Source: Phocaeicola dorei
Lineage (GTDB): Bacteria > Bacteroidota > Bacteroidia > Bacteroidales > Bacteroidaceae
Assembly (NCBI RefSeq): GCF_013009555.1
Contig: NZ_CP046176.1
Location: 2,697,501-2,761,500, forward strand
DNA length: 64,000 nt
Reading direction: 5' to 3'
Below, one piece after another: positions 7,436 to 16,053 of the stretch. The notes beneath the pieces are model-generated. The model was given only the letters and a program-made list of their open reading frames with translations, was not told the origin of the DNA and did not search any database. Each line of letters begins with the position of its first letter. The stretch's first letter is position 1. A program made the translations under genes and the position numbers.

Positions 7436-7990
7436 CTATGAATGAGAATATAAAGCAAAATACTTCCAAAGCGGTGCTGCCATCAATGATTGTTTTACTT
7501 CATCATTCAATAACAACGCTTTTATTTCTTCTTCACTCAGCAAATGCACTGTCAAATCTTCAGTTTCTTCCAAATGCTGGGTGGAGATTCGTTCTACCTC
7601 CGTAGCCAGATAACAATGAGTGATATTTGTCATGGTGCTGGCATTTGCAGAGACGGTCATAAGTTTTGTCCAATTTCCATTACCATACCCTGTTTCTTCG
7701 TACAATTCGCGTTGGGCAGAAAGCAAAGGTTCTTCTCCGGTTTCACAAACTCCGGCACAAATTTCATAACGTGTTTCTTTTATTCCGTGACGGTATTGGC
7801 GTACTAATACGAATTTACCCTCTTTGGTGATAGCAATTACATTTACCCAATCAGGATATTCCAAAATATAATATTCAGGAATTTCAACTCCTGTAGGTAA
7901 TTTAACCCGATCACGGCGTGCGGTCAGCCAAGGGCGGCGGATAAGATATTCACTTTCAATAATCTCCCATTTTCTATCGTCTGTGTTCAT
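7436..7990 (-). CDS. NUDIX hydrolase (ADP-ribose pyrophosphatase-like)
   Basis: A 184-residue cytoplasmic hydrolase of nucleoside diphosphates linked to another group. The NUDIX box runs from residue 80 (GVCETGEE ... RELYEETGYG) with all canonical positions G, E, REL and EExG, which hold the catalytic Mg2+. The N-terminal sheet with a YPDWVNVIAIT strand, and the length, resemble ADP-sugar or ADP-ribose pyrophosphatases, so that substrate class is likely but not proven. The gene stands alone, with a -7 box upstream at 8063-8070 and a shared hairpin downstream. Confidence 0.85.
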   Translation of the reverse strand: MNTDDRKWEIIESEYLIRRPWLTARRDRVKLPTGVEIPEYYILEYPDWVNVIAITKEGKFVLVRQYRHGIKETRYEICAGVCETGEEPLLSAQRELYEETGYGNGNWTKLMTVSANASTMTNITHCYLATEVERISTQHLEETEDLTVHLLSEEEIKALLLNDEVKQSLMAAPLWKYFALYSHS

Positions 7991-8062
7991 ATAATAAGTT
8001 TTTTGTTTTATACTCTACATTATAAAATTTATTCTTGTTAGTGGCTTAATTGATTATATCGG

Positions 8063-8070
8063 CAAAGGTA
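8063..8070 (-). promoter_or_regulatory. -7 box of NUDIX gene
   Basis: TACCTTTG on the minus strand matches TAnnTTTG and is about 70 bases before the ATG at 7990. No good TTTG is seen at the -33 distance. Confidence 0.5.
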
Positions 8071-8158
8071 CATTAATCCATTTGCATTAACTATAACACT
8101 CCCATTCTTTTTGAAGAAATTCAGGAATGAATTATGTAAATGATGAAAAGACTTTAGC

Positions 8159-8166
8159 TAACTTTG
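8159..8166 (+). promoter_or_regulatory. -7 box of Gp37/Gp68-type gene
   Basis: TAACTTTG matches the consensus exactly and lies 37 bases before the ATG at 8204. The -33 element is not evident. Confidence 0.55.
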
Positions 8167-8203
8167 CAGACAATAATAAAATGATAAATTTTATTCAAAC
8201 AGA

Positions 8204-8971
8204 ATGGAAAATAGAATAAGTCCGGAGTCTTCTCTATGGAATCCTTGGCATGGCTGCCATAAGCTAAGTACAGGTTGCCGGCATTGTTATGTATATCGCG
8301 GAGATAGTAAACATGGGAAAGACAGTTCCATAATAACCAAAACCGGACAATTCAATCTGCCCGTGAGGCGGAAAAAGGATAAGACTTACAAGATCCCTTC
8401 CAGAAATCTCGTCTATACTTGTTTTACCTCTGATTTTCTGATAGAAGAAGCCGATGAATGGCGTATAGAAGCATGGAAAATGATGCGGGAACGATACGAT
8501 CTTCATTTCTTGTTTATAACTAAACGTATAGACCGGCTCAGCCAATGTCTGCCTCCGGATTGGGGGGACGGGTATGATAATGTTACCATTTGTTGCACCA
8601 TGGAAAATCAAGAAAGAGTGGATTACCGTCTTCCTCTTTATAAAGCAGCTCCTGTAAAGCATAAAATCATTATCTGTGAACCATTGTTGTCCGCTATAAA
8701 CTTCAAGGGAGAACTTGGTACATGGGTAGAACAGATTGTGGTAGGTGGAGAATCAGGTAAAGAAGCGCGCATATGTAATTATGACTGGGTATTGGACATT
8801 CGTCGGCAATGTATAGAAAATAATATTAGCTTTTGGTTTAAACAAACTGGATACAGATTACTAAAAGGAGAACGTGAATATAAAATAGCCCGCCAATTTC
8901 AACATACACAAGCTAGAAAAGCAGGAATAAACTATTCTAGGGGATCTAACAGCAATAATTATAGTGATTAA
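8204..8971 (+). CDS. Gp37/Gp68 (DUF5131) family protein
   Basis: A 255-residue protein of the phage Gp37/Gp68 family. The N-terminus has the family pattern WNPWHGC...GCRHCY (cysteines at 18, 25 and 28 in the numbering used here), a three-cysteine cluster resembling radical-SAM iron-sulfur motifs, and later conserved segments FLFITKR and VGGESG. Members occur in phages and mobile islands, often next to a three-Cys-motif partner protein (TcmP). No such partner is present here, and the neighbours look chromosomal. The biochemical function is not established. Confidence 0.8.
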   Translation: MENRISPESSLWNPWHGCHKLSTGCRHCYVYRGDSKHGKDSSIITKTGQFNLPVRRKKDKTYKIPSRNLVYTCFTSDFLIEEADEWRIEAWKMMRERYDLHFLFITKRIDRLSQCLPPDWGDGYDNVTICCTMENQERVDYRLPLYKAAPVKHKIIICEPLLSAINFKGELGTWVEQIVVGGESGKEARICNYDWVLDIRRQCIENNISFWFKQTGYRLLKGEREYKIARQFQHTQARKAGINYSRGSNSNNYSD

Positions 8972-9152
8972 GAAAGTGTTTCATTTTGAAAGAGTTCCTT
9001 TTCATTTTGGTAAGCTTTAGTTTTTAATGACACGCTTATGGCATTGTAACTAAGCCGTTTGTTTTATTGGTATATTCTTTGTCTGTTATAAAAGGACTGA
9101 TATTAAATATGCGGAAAATTGTTATATTTACACTAATATGATAAAGTAACAA

Positions 9153-10280
9153 ATGGAAGACAGAGAAGAAAGTGTACAGCATTTTTTAGATTTGATTAAA
9201 CGTTCACGGCGTGGAAAGTTTAAAATCTATATCGGAATGATAGCCGGTGTAGGGAAGAGTTATCGTATGCTGCAAGAAGCTCACGAAATGTTGGAGAACG
9301 GGGTAGATGTACAGATAGGTTATATTGAAACGCACGGACGTGCAGGAACCGTTGCTATGTTGGAAGGATTGCCTGTTATCTCTCGGAAAAAGATATTTTA
9401 CAAAGGTAAGGAAGTGGAAGAAATGGATCTTGATGCCATTCTTCAGTTACATCCCGAACTAGTTATAGTAGATGAATTGGCACATACCAATATCGAGGGC
9501 AGCCGGAATGAGAAACGTTGGCAAGATGTAATGGAATTGTTGGATGCCGGTATAAACGTAATTTCTGCAGTTAACATCCAGCATATAGAAAGTTTGAATG
9601 AGGACGTAAAAGGTATAGCAGGTATAGAAGTTAAAGAACGGATTCCGGATAAGGTGCTGCAGGATGCGGATGAAGTGGTAAATATAGACCTTACCGCCGA
9701 AGAACTGATAAACCGGTTGAAAGCCGGGAAAATCTATCGTCCTGAAAAGATTCAGTTGGCACTGAATAATTTTTTTAAGACAGAGAATATTCTTCAGTTA
9801 CGTGAACTGGCACTAAAAGAAGTGGCCTTTCGAGTCGAGAAGAAAGTTGAAAATGAAATTGTAACAGGTGAAAAGGGCATCCGGCACGAGAAGTTTTTGG
9901 CATGTATCAGTAGTAATGAACGGACTCCCCGACATATTATCCGTAAAGCGGCACGGCTTGCTTCCCGGTACAATACGGTCTTTTTTGCCCTCTATGTACA
10001 GACACCTGCCGAGAGTACGGAACGTATTCCATTGGCAACACAGCGGCATTTACTTAACCATTTTAAACTGGTTACCGAGTTAGGCGGTGAAGTTATCCAA
10101 GTTTCATCTTCCGATATTATGGGAGAAATAATTAAAACTTGTCGTCAACGTGGAATTACAACCGTCTGTATGGGGCATCCTACTTTCAAAATGCCAGGTG
10201 CATTATTCAGTCTTTCCAAATATCGAAAATTTCTAAACTCTTTAGCTGAAATAGACATAGATTTGATTATACTTGCATAA
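9153..10280 (+). CDS. kdpD: KdpD-type sensor protein, N-terminal half as a separate gene
   Basis: A 375-residue protein equal to the cytoplasmic front part of KdpD. The KdpD domain carries a Walker A site GMIAGVGKS (28-36) and the DELAHTN block near 106-112; a universal-stress-protein-like domain follows from about residue 245. It lacks the four membrane spans and kinase of E. coli KdpD. These functions are partly supplied by the next gene, a histidine kinase starting 12 bases downstream. Together they probably sense low K+ or ionic stress and signal to a regulator of the kdp operon, which lies 17 kb away at 28.4-33.2 kb. No response regulator is adjacent. Confidence 0.85.
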   Translation: MEDREESVQHFLDLIKRSRRGKFKIYIGMIAGVGKSYRMLQEAHEMLENGVDVQIGYIETHGRAGTVAMLEGLPVISRKKIFYKGKEVEEMDLDAILQLHPELVIVDELAHTNIEGSRNEKRWQDVMELLDAGINVISAVNIQHIESLNEDVKGIAGIEVKERIPDKVLQDADEVVNIDLTAEELINRLKAGKIYRPEKIQLALNNFFKTENILQLRELALKEVAFRVEKKVENEIVTGEKGIRHEKFLACISSNERTPRHIIRKAARLASRYNTVFFALYVQTPAESTERIPLATQRHLLNHFKLVTELGGEVIQVSSSDIMGEIIKTCRQRGITTVCMGHPTFKMPGALFSLSKYRKFLNSLAEIDIDLIILA

Positions 10281-10292
10281 AAAATAAAAGTT

Positions 10293-11762
10293 ATGAATAT
10301 AAAGTCGAAACTAACCCTTGCCATAGGGGTATTGGTGGCAATGATTGTACTATTGGTTGTACTTTCTGTTGTGAATTTGCAAATATTGACCGCCACGGAA
10401 CCTGACAGTCCGGCAGCAGGTCCCGGATTACAGCGGGCTTTATTGTGGATATATGTTGTTGGTGCCGCATGTATATGTATTGGTATTGGTATGTGGCTGC
10501 GTCTTCCTGCATCGATTGATAATCCTATTAAAGAATTGACCAACGCTATACAGGAAATTGCGAACCATAATTATAAAAAACGTTTGGAATTAAGCAATAG
10601 TGAAGAATTTTCTGAAGTATCTAAAAATTTCAACCGCATGGCCAAACGTCTGGAAGATTATCATGCAAGTGCTTTATCCGATATGATGGCATCTAAAAAG
10701 TATATGGAGACTATCATCAACAGTATCAACGAGCCTATCATTGGTTTAAATAATGATATGGAAATCCTTTTCATCAATGATGAAGCATTGAATGTGATCA
10801 ACCTGAAGCGTGAAGAAGTTATTAAACACTCTGCACAGGATATTTCCCTGCGCAATGATTTGTTGCGTCGCCTGATTCGTGAATTGGTGGAAATTCCTGG
10901 GGAACCAGTCAGAGACAAGGAAAAAGAAAAGAAAGAACCTCTGAAGATTTATGCGGACAATAAAGAGAGTTTTTTCCAAGTAAAATACATGAGTATTTCC
11001 CAACCGGGGAAAGATGGGGTTACTATGGAAAAAAAAGGATATGTCATTATGTTGAAGAATATAACCGAATTTAAGGAACTGGATTCGGCCAAGACTACGT
11101 TTATCTCTACAATCTCACATGAATTGAAGACTCCTATCTCGGCTATTATGATGAGTCTGCAATTATTAGAAGACCAGCGTATCGGAGCTTTAAATGAAGA
11201 ACAGGAAGATTTGGCAAACAGTATCAAAGAAAATAGCGAACGGCTGCTTAATATCACCGGCGAGTTGCTGAATATGACCCAGGTAGAATCAGGAAAACTA
11301 CAGTTGAAGCCTAAGATAACCAAACCTATAGAGTTGATAGAATATGCAATAAAGGCCAATCGTGTACAAGCTGAAAAATTTAATATTCAAATAGAAGTGG
11401 AATACCCTGAAGACAAAATAGGTAAACTGTTTGTCGACAGTGAGAAGATAGCTTGGGTTCTAACCAACCTTCTTTCCAATGCCATCCGGTATTCACCGGA
11501 AAACGGTCGTGTGGTAATAGGGGCACGTCAAACAGATGATGGATTCATTGAGATGTTTGTACGGGATTTCGGGAAAGGGATTGATCCACGTTATCATAAA
11601 AGCATCTTTGACCATTATTTCCGGGTTCCCGGAACTAAAGTACAAGGAAGCGGTTTAGGCCTGTCTATTTCCCGAGATTTTGTCGAGGCCCATAATGGTA
11701 CTCTTACAGTAGACAGTAAGCTGGGAGAAGGAAGTATGTTTGTTATGCGATTAAAAGCATGA
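10293..11762 (+). CDS. Sensor histidine kinase (HAMP-PAS-HisKA-HATPase), KdpD partner
   Basis: A 489-residue inner-membrane kinase. It has two membrane spans (about 8-30 and 48-70) around a very short periplasmic loop, then HAMP (about 70-125), PAS (about 135-260), the phosphoacceptor H276 in SHELKTP, and an ATPase domain with N, G1 (DFGKGI) and G2 (GSGLGLSI) boxes. It follows the KdpD N-terminal gene by 12 bases, a split arrangement known in Bacteroides. The almost absent periplasmic domain suggests sensing within the membrane or cytoplasm. The natural partner may be the NtrC-type regulator at 34205-35542; that is inference. Confidence 0.88.
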   Translation: MNIKSKLTLAIGVLVAMIVLLVVLSVVNLQILTATEPDSPAAGPGLQRALLWIYVVGAACICIGIGMWLRLPASIDNPIKELTNAIQEIANHNYKKRLELSNSEEFSEVSKNFNRMAKRLEDYHASALSDMMASKKYMETIINSINEPIIGLNNDMEILFINDEALNVINLKREEVIKHSAQDISLRNDLLRRLIRELVEIPGEPVRDKEKEKKEPLKIYADNKESFFQVKYMSISQPGKDGVTMEKKGYVIMLKNITEFKELDSAKTTFISTISHELKTPISAIMMSLQLLEDQRIGALNEEQEDLANSIKENSERLLNITGELLNMTQVESGKLQLKPKITKPIELIEYAIKANRVQAEKFNIQIEVEYPEDKIGKLFVDSEKIAWVLTNLLSNAIRYSPENGRVVIGARQTDDGFIEMFVRDFGKGIDPRYHKSIFDHYFRVPGTKVQGSGLGLSISRDFVEAHNGTLTVDSKLGEGSMFVMRLKA

Positions 11763-11771
11763 TCACAGCAC

Positions 11772-11803
11772 AGGGGAGAGAATCTTTCAATAAGAGCTCT
11801 CCC
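11772..11803 (+). terminator. Possible hairpin after the kinase gene
   Basis: GGGGAGAG and CTCTCCCC face each other across 16 bases shortly after the stop codon at 11762. There is no T run. It lies just outside the left end of the insertion sequence. Confidence 0.4.
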
Positions 11804-11919
11804 CCGCTGCTTTGGGGGCGTAAAATAAACTGTGTCATGCGCTGTTTTTCTTTCAAGCTCATCGGTCGGGGATCGGCCAGCGCCAAGGGGGTGCACCAGC
11901 ACTCCCGACGAGCGTAAAA

Positions 11920-13134
11920 TTACAACAACTTAAATCTATCTCCAAACTTTATCGCCAGTTGTTGGGCAATGGTGCCCCAATTAGCCAGTGGCATAGTCCA
12001 TTTCTTGCGTATGTTGCGATAAGCGAGGTAGACAAGCTTCTCAAGGGCGGTGTCATTAGGGAACACACCCTTGTTTTTTGTAACTTTCCGTATTTGCCGG
12101 TGGTAGCCTTCAACGGTATTCGTCGTATAAATCATACGACGTATATCGGATGTGAACTGGAAGTATTCAGTGAGCTTTTCCCAGTTGTCCTGCCACGACT
12201 TGATGACGATAGGATATTTCTCTCCCCATTTCTGATCTAAATCAAGAAGCTCCGTTTCAGCGGCATCCTTGCTGACTGCACCGTAAACCCGTTTCAGATC
12301 TTTAAGAAACTCCTTCTGGTGTTTACTGCCGACGTATTTGATGGAGTTACGTATCTGATGGACGATACAAAGTTGCACTATGGTATCAGGGAATACGCTT
12401 TGGATGGCATCCGGGAAGCCCCTCAGACCATCGACACAAGCTATGAGAATGTCGTGTACACCACGGTTCTGTAAATCGGTCAGCACATTCAACCAGAAGT
12501 TTGCCCCCTCATTCTTAGAGATGTACATCCCAAGCAAATCCTTACGACCGTCCTTATCTATAGCCAATACGTTGTAGATTGCATGGGTAATGGCACAGCC
12601 TCTCTCATCCATGACTTTATAATGAATGGCATCCATCCAGACTATCGGATAAATATAATCCAGGCTACGCGAACGCCACGCTTTTATTTCCGGAAGTACC
12701 CGGTCAGTGATGGAACTGATTGTTTCGGCAGACACACGGTTACCAAGATTCTCTTCCATCCAATCGCTTATTTCACGTGTACTATTACCAAGGGCATAAA
12801 GGCCGATTATGCGGTCAGCAACACCTTCCGCGAGAATGGTCTCCCGCTTCTTTATAAACTGAGGATCGAAGGTGGAATTACGATCACGGGGGGTAGAAAC
12901 GGTCACCTCACCCATAGAAGTTTGCACCTGCTTCTGCATCTTGCCATTACGACGGTTGCCACTCATGCGTTCATCCTCGGAAAGATGGGCATCCATCTCA
13001 CCTTCTAAAGCTGCATTTAAAATGCTCTCCAATAACGGGGCAAAAGCTCCGTCCTTACCCAACAAGGGCTTGCCAGCCTTGAGCTGCTCGATTGCCTTGT
13101 TCTTGATCCTTTCAAAATCAAATTCTTCACTCAT
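11920..13134 (-). CDS. IS256-family transposase
   Basis: A 404-residue DDE transposase of the IS256/mutator-like family and apparently complete. The catalytic segments can be recognised: WMDAIHYKV near 166-174 (first D), CVDGLRGFPDAI near 230-241 (second D) and the C-terminal TTNTVEGYHRQIRKVTK near 340-356, with the E of NTVEG. The N-terminal region carries the family block MDAHLSEDERMSGNRRNGK. The frame is intact, so the element could still be mobile. It lies between the kinase gene and mgtC without interrupting either. Confidence 0.95.
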   Translation of the reverse strand: MSEEFDFERIKNKAIEQLKAGKPLLGKDGAFAPLLESILNAALEGEMDAHLSEDERMSGNRRNGKMQKQVQTSMGEVTVSTPRDRNSTFDPQFIKKRETILAEGVADRIIGLYALGNSTREISDWMEENLGNRVSAETISSITDRVLPEIKAWRSRSLDYIYPIVWMDAIHYKVMDERGCAITHAIYNVLAIDKDGRKDLLGMYISKNEGANFWLNVLTDLQNRGVHDILIACVDGLRGFPDAIQSVFPDTIVQLCIVHQIRNSIKYVGSKHQKEFLKDLKRVYGAVSKDAAETELLDLDQKWGEKYPIVIKSWQDNWEKLTEYFQFTSDIRRMIYTTNTVEGYHRQIRKVTKNKGVFPNDTALEKLVYLAYRNIRKKWTMPLANWGTIAQQLAIKFGDRFKLL

Positions 13135-13139
13135 AAAAA

Positions 13140-13190
13140 AACTGTGTTAGCAAAGTTAATACTTTATTTGTTTGCTTTGCTGACACAGTT
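13140..13190 (-). repeat. Palindrome at the right end of the IS
   Basis: ACTGTGTTAGCAAAG (13140-13154) and CTTTGCTGACACAGT (13176-13190) are inverted repeats with one mismatch and a 21-base loop. The outer arm contains the terminal inverted repeat. The position just upstream of the transposase ATG suggests a hairpin that blocks read-through expression or a transposase-binding site. Confidence 0.65.
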
Positions 13191-13231
13191 TAAATTACAG
13201 CCTCGCTGCTTTTGAACCAAGCCGGAAAAGT

Positions 13232-13900
13232 TTACTCCAACCTGTGAACGGTAATATCGCTAAAATCTTGTAATAATGTCAGTAACATACCTTCATCATT
13301 GTATTTCTTAGATTTTATAACCATTGTAACATAATAGGTTGTTACTTCTCCCAACCTCTTTTCGTCCAATTGATAGGAAACAATATTGTATTCCTTGGAA
13401 TTGAATTTCTTGGCCATACGGTTCAGTGTTTCTTTATTGTCTGTAGAGAACTCTACCATGGAACTTTTCATACCTATACTTTTAAAAAGATAGCTAAGTG
13501 CCTCAAGACCAATCAGCGTAAGGATTGTTGCTGAGATTCCCAGCCAGTACATACCGGCTCCAATGGCCAGACCGATGCCCGAAGTAGCCCAAATTCCGGC
13601 AGCGGTAGTAAGTCCGCGCACGATTTGTTTTTGAAAAATAATAGTACCCGCTCCAATAAAACCGATACCACTGACAACCTGTGCGGCCACACGACTCGGG
13701 TCCAAGTCTATCCCCTCCATCTTCACTACTTCCATAAAACCATATTGTGATACAATCATAATGAGAGCACTTCCCAGTGATACTAGAAAATGGGTACGGT
13801 AACCGGCTTCTTTAGCACGATATTCCCTATCCAGACCAATAACAGTACCCAAAGCGCCTGCCACAAACAATCTCAAAATAAAATCCCACGTCATGCTCAT
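13232..13900 (-). CDS. MgtC/SapB family membrane protein
   Basis: A 222-residue inner-membrane protein. The N-terminal domain has about five hydrophobic segments with the MgtC signature GTVIGLDREYRAKEAGYRTH (residues 18-37). The C-terminal 80 residues form a soluble ACT-like domain ending SDITVHRLE. Family members are linked to Mg2+ limitation, control of F1Fo-ATPase and survival under stress; here the role is inferred only. A purine-rich AGGAGG lies just before the ATG, which is strong for this organism. It starts 15 bases after the rmuC stop, so the two form an operon. Confidence 0.88.
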   Translation of the reverse strand: MSMTWDFILRLFVAGALGTVIGLDREYRAKEAGYRTHFLVSLGSALIMIVSQYGFMEVVKMEGIDLDPSRVAAQVVSGIGFIGAGTIIFQKQIVRGLTTAAGIWATSGIGLAIGAGMYWLGISATILTLIGLEALSYLFKSIGMKSSMVEFSTDNKETLNRMAKKFNSKEYNIVSYQLDEKRLGEVTTYYVTMVIKSKKYNDEGMLLTLLQDFSDITVHRLE

Positions 13901-13915
13901 ATTGAAATCCTCCTT

Positions 13916-15151
13916 TTATTCATCGTCTTCATCATCAGTCAGTTCGGGCAAACTCAACATTCGTTGGCTGTCTTCTGCCGGAAGGGCTTCTACCTGGCGT
14001 AATTTACGTTCTATGGCACGAGTACGTTTCCCCATAACTTCCTCTAACTGGTCTCCTGCATTCTGTAGATTTTTCTGTACCTTTTCCAGCAATCCTCCAA
14101 ACTTTCCGAATTCGGTCTTTACTGCCCCTAACACATTCCATACTTCGCTTGTTCGTTTTTGAATGGCCAGCGTACGGAATCCCATTTGCAAACTATTCAG
14201 GATAGCTCCCAGGGTGGTAGGACCTGTAACCACTATCTTCCAGTCTTTCTGCAACATTTCCACCAACGCGGTCCGGCGGATCACTTCTGCATAGATGTTT
14301 TCGAATGGCAGAAACATAATGGCAAAATCTGTTGTAAAAGGTGGGTCTACATATTTATCGTGAATATCCTTTGCCATTTTTTTAATTGTGATTTCCAGTT
14401 GACGGGATGAAGTTTCAATCAATGCGGCATCTCCGGCTTCGTATGCATCCTGATATTGTTCATATACATCTTTGGGAAATTTGGCATCCACAGGTAAATA
14501 TACAGTATCATTATTATTTTCCTTTCCCGGAAGTTTAATGGCGAACTCCACAAATTCCGTTGCATTTTTCTTGGTTTTGACATTCGCCTCATATTGTTCC
14601 GGACTCAGCATCTGATCCAATAAGGCACCTAATTGTACTTCTCCGAATGTACCCCGTGTCTTCACATTACTTAAAACTTTTTTCAATCCTCCTACATCCT
14701 GTGCCAGACCCTTCATCTCTCCCAATCCTTTTTGTACATTCTCCAGCTGCGAACGTACTATCTCAAAGGATTGTCCTATACGTTCATTCAATGTTTTCTG
14801 TAATTTTTCTTCTACCATTTGCCGCATGTCATCCAATCGTTTTTCCGTACTTTTCACCAAAGCTTCCTGTTGCTTGCCCATTGCTTCAAATTTTTCCCGT
14901 TGCATTTCATTACCGGTCAGCAGGTTTTTATGCAAAGTATCCTGCATATTACGGATAGAATAATTCAAGGTTTGATTCAGTTCGTTACGAAGTTCGCGAA
15001 TATTTTTTCCCAGTTCGTCCCGGTTTTCTTTCATTTCTTCGCGTAGCAATCCTTCCAGACGTTCGGTTTGCAGACGATTGTTTTTAGTAAGTGCGATTAC
15101 AATATTAATTATCAGCAGGATAATAATTACGGTTAATAAAATTTCTGTCAT
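13916..15151 (-). CDS. rmuC: RmuC family protein
   Basis: A 411-residue protein of the RmuC family, which limits recombination at inverted repeats in E. coli and is thought to contain a nuclease-like core. Residues 4-22 form a membrane anchor, about 35-150 a long coiled coil rich in K, E, R and Q, and about 150-370 the conserved RmuC domain with PVDAKFPKDVYEQY and DFAIMFLPFENIYAEV. It ends in an acidic tail DDEDDE. A -7 box lies 20 bases before the start, giving a very short leader. It is first in an operon with mgtC. Confidence 0.92.
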   Translation of the reverse strand: MTEILLTVIIILLIINIVIALTKNNRLQTERLEGLLREEMKENRDELGKNIRELRNELNQTLNYSIRNMQDTLHKNLLTGNEMQREKFEAMGKQQEALVKSTEKRLDDMRQMVEEKLQKTLNERIGQSFEIVRSQLENVQKGLGEMKGLAQDVGGLKKVLSNVKTRGTFGEVQLGALLDQMLSPEQYEANVKTKKNATEFVEFAIKLPGKENNNDTVYLPVDAKFPKDVYEQYQDAYEAGDAALIETSSRQLEITIKKMAKDIHDKYVDPPFTTDFAIMFLPFENIYAEVIRRTALVEMLQKDWKIVVTGPTTLGAILNSLQMGFRTLAIQKRTSEVWNVLGAVKTEFGKFGGLLEKVQKNLQNAGDQLEEVMGKRTRAIERKLRQVEALPAEDSQRMLSLPELTDDEDDE

Positions 15152-15170
15152 GATTCTTGTTTATTTTGAG

Positions 15171-15210
15171 CAAATGTAGCAAAAAGCCATGAATTTAATC
15201 GTTATATTTG
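15171..15210. promoter_or_regulatory. Divergent promoters for rmuC and the Cof-type gene
   Basis: Minus strand TACATTTG (15178-15171) faces rmuC, and plus strand TATATTTG (15203-15210) faces the phosphatase gene. Both match TAnnTTTG exactly and their upstream regions overlap. Confidence 0.65.
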
Positions 15211-15246
15211 CAGCGAATTTGGCAAAAGCACTCCATTAAATAGTAT

Positions 15247-16053
15247 ATGAAGTATAAATTATTAGTTTTAGACCTAGACGGAACGTTGACCAATAAAAAG
15301 AAAGAGGTAACGGAACACACACGTCGTACACTTATCGAAGCGCAAAAGCGCGGAGTAAAAATTGTTTTGGCATCGGGACGTCCCACATACGGTGTGGCTC
15401 CACTGGCTGAGATCTTAGAGCTGCAGAAATACGAAGGTTATATACTTTCGTATAACGGAGGTGAGATCATAGACTGGAAAACCGGTGAGATGATGTACGA
15501 GAATGTGCTCGATCCGGATATATTACCTTACCTGTATAAATGTGCCACCGACAACCATTTTGCTATCGTCACTTACGATGGAAAATATGTATTGACTGAA
15601 TATCCGGAAGATGAATATGTATTGAAAGAAGCTATTCTGAATGTGATGACTCCCAAGAAAGTGGATCATTTTCTGGAGGCAATAAAATTTCCTATTGCCA
15701 AATGTCTGATTGTAGGTGAACCTACGCGGCTTGCAGTGCTTGAAAAAGAAATGTACGAACATTTGAAAGATCGTATGGGGGTATTCCGTTCCGAACCTTA
15801 TTTTTTGGAATTGGTTCCTAAAGGTATTGATAAAGCACAATCACTGGCCGTATTGTTAAAAGAAATCGGTATGACAAAAGAAGAAATGATTGCCGTTGGT
15901 GATGGTTTTAACGATCTTTCTATGATACAATATGCCGGATTGGGGGTAGCAATGGCCAATGCTCAAGAAATAGTCCGTCAAAACGCCGACTACATCACCC
16001 TTTCTAATGAAGAAGATGGTGTAGCCGCGGTAGTAGAGAAATTTATTCTTTAG
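15247..16053 (+). CDS. Cof-type HAD-IIB phosphatase
   Basis: A 268-residue cytoplasmic haloacid-dehalogenase-type phosphatase. Motif I is DLDGTLTNKK at 8-17 with the aspartate nucleophile and acid/base pair, motif II includes ASGRPT, and motif III/IV is VGDGFNDLSMIQYAG near 215-229. The large cap between residues 85 and 190 is the IIB type. Substrates of this family are sugar phosphates, nucleotides or flavin-related phosphates; which one cannot be told. It ends 11 bases inside the convergent DUF2148 gene. Confidence 0.9.
   Translation: MKYKLLVLDLDGTLTNKKKEVTEHTRRTLIEAQKRGVKIVLASGRPTYGVAPLAEILELQKYEGYILSYNGGEIIDWKTGEMMYENVLDPDILPYLYKCATDNHFAIVTYDGKYVLTEYPEDEYVLKEAILNVMTPKKVDHFLEAIKFPIAKCLIVGEPTRLAVLEKEMYEHLKDRMGVFRSEPYFLELVPKGIDKAQSLAVLLKEIGMTKEEMIAVGDGFNDLSMIQYAGLGVAMANAQEIVRQNADYITLSNEEDGVAAVVEKFIL

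Larger units (their letters stand above)
11827..13191. mobile_element. IS256-family insertion sequence
   Basis: About 1365 bases bounded by 11-base perfect inverted repeats AAACTGTGTCA (11827-11837) and TGACACAGTTT (13181-13191), with one transposase gene on the minus strand. The left 93 bases before the transposase stop are noncoding and GC-richer than the surroundings. At the right end the repeat is part of a larger near-perfect palindrome (13140-13154 with 13176-13190) directly upstream of the transposase start. I do not find a clean 8-9 base target duplication: the flanks read GTAAAATA and TAAATTAC. The element may therefore be old, or its ends may be off by a few bases. Confidence 0.82.

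Noticed and set aside
11827..13191. The insertion sequence as cause of the inversion
   Set aside because: It lies in the middle of the inverted block, and there is no second copy or partial copy at either breakpoint.
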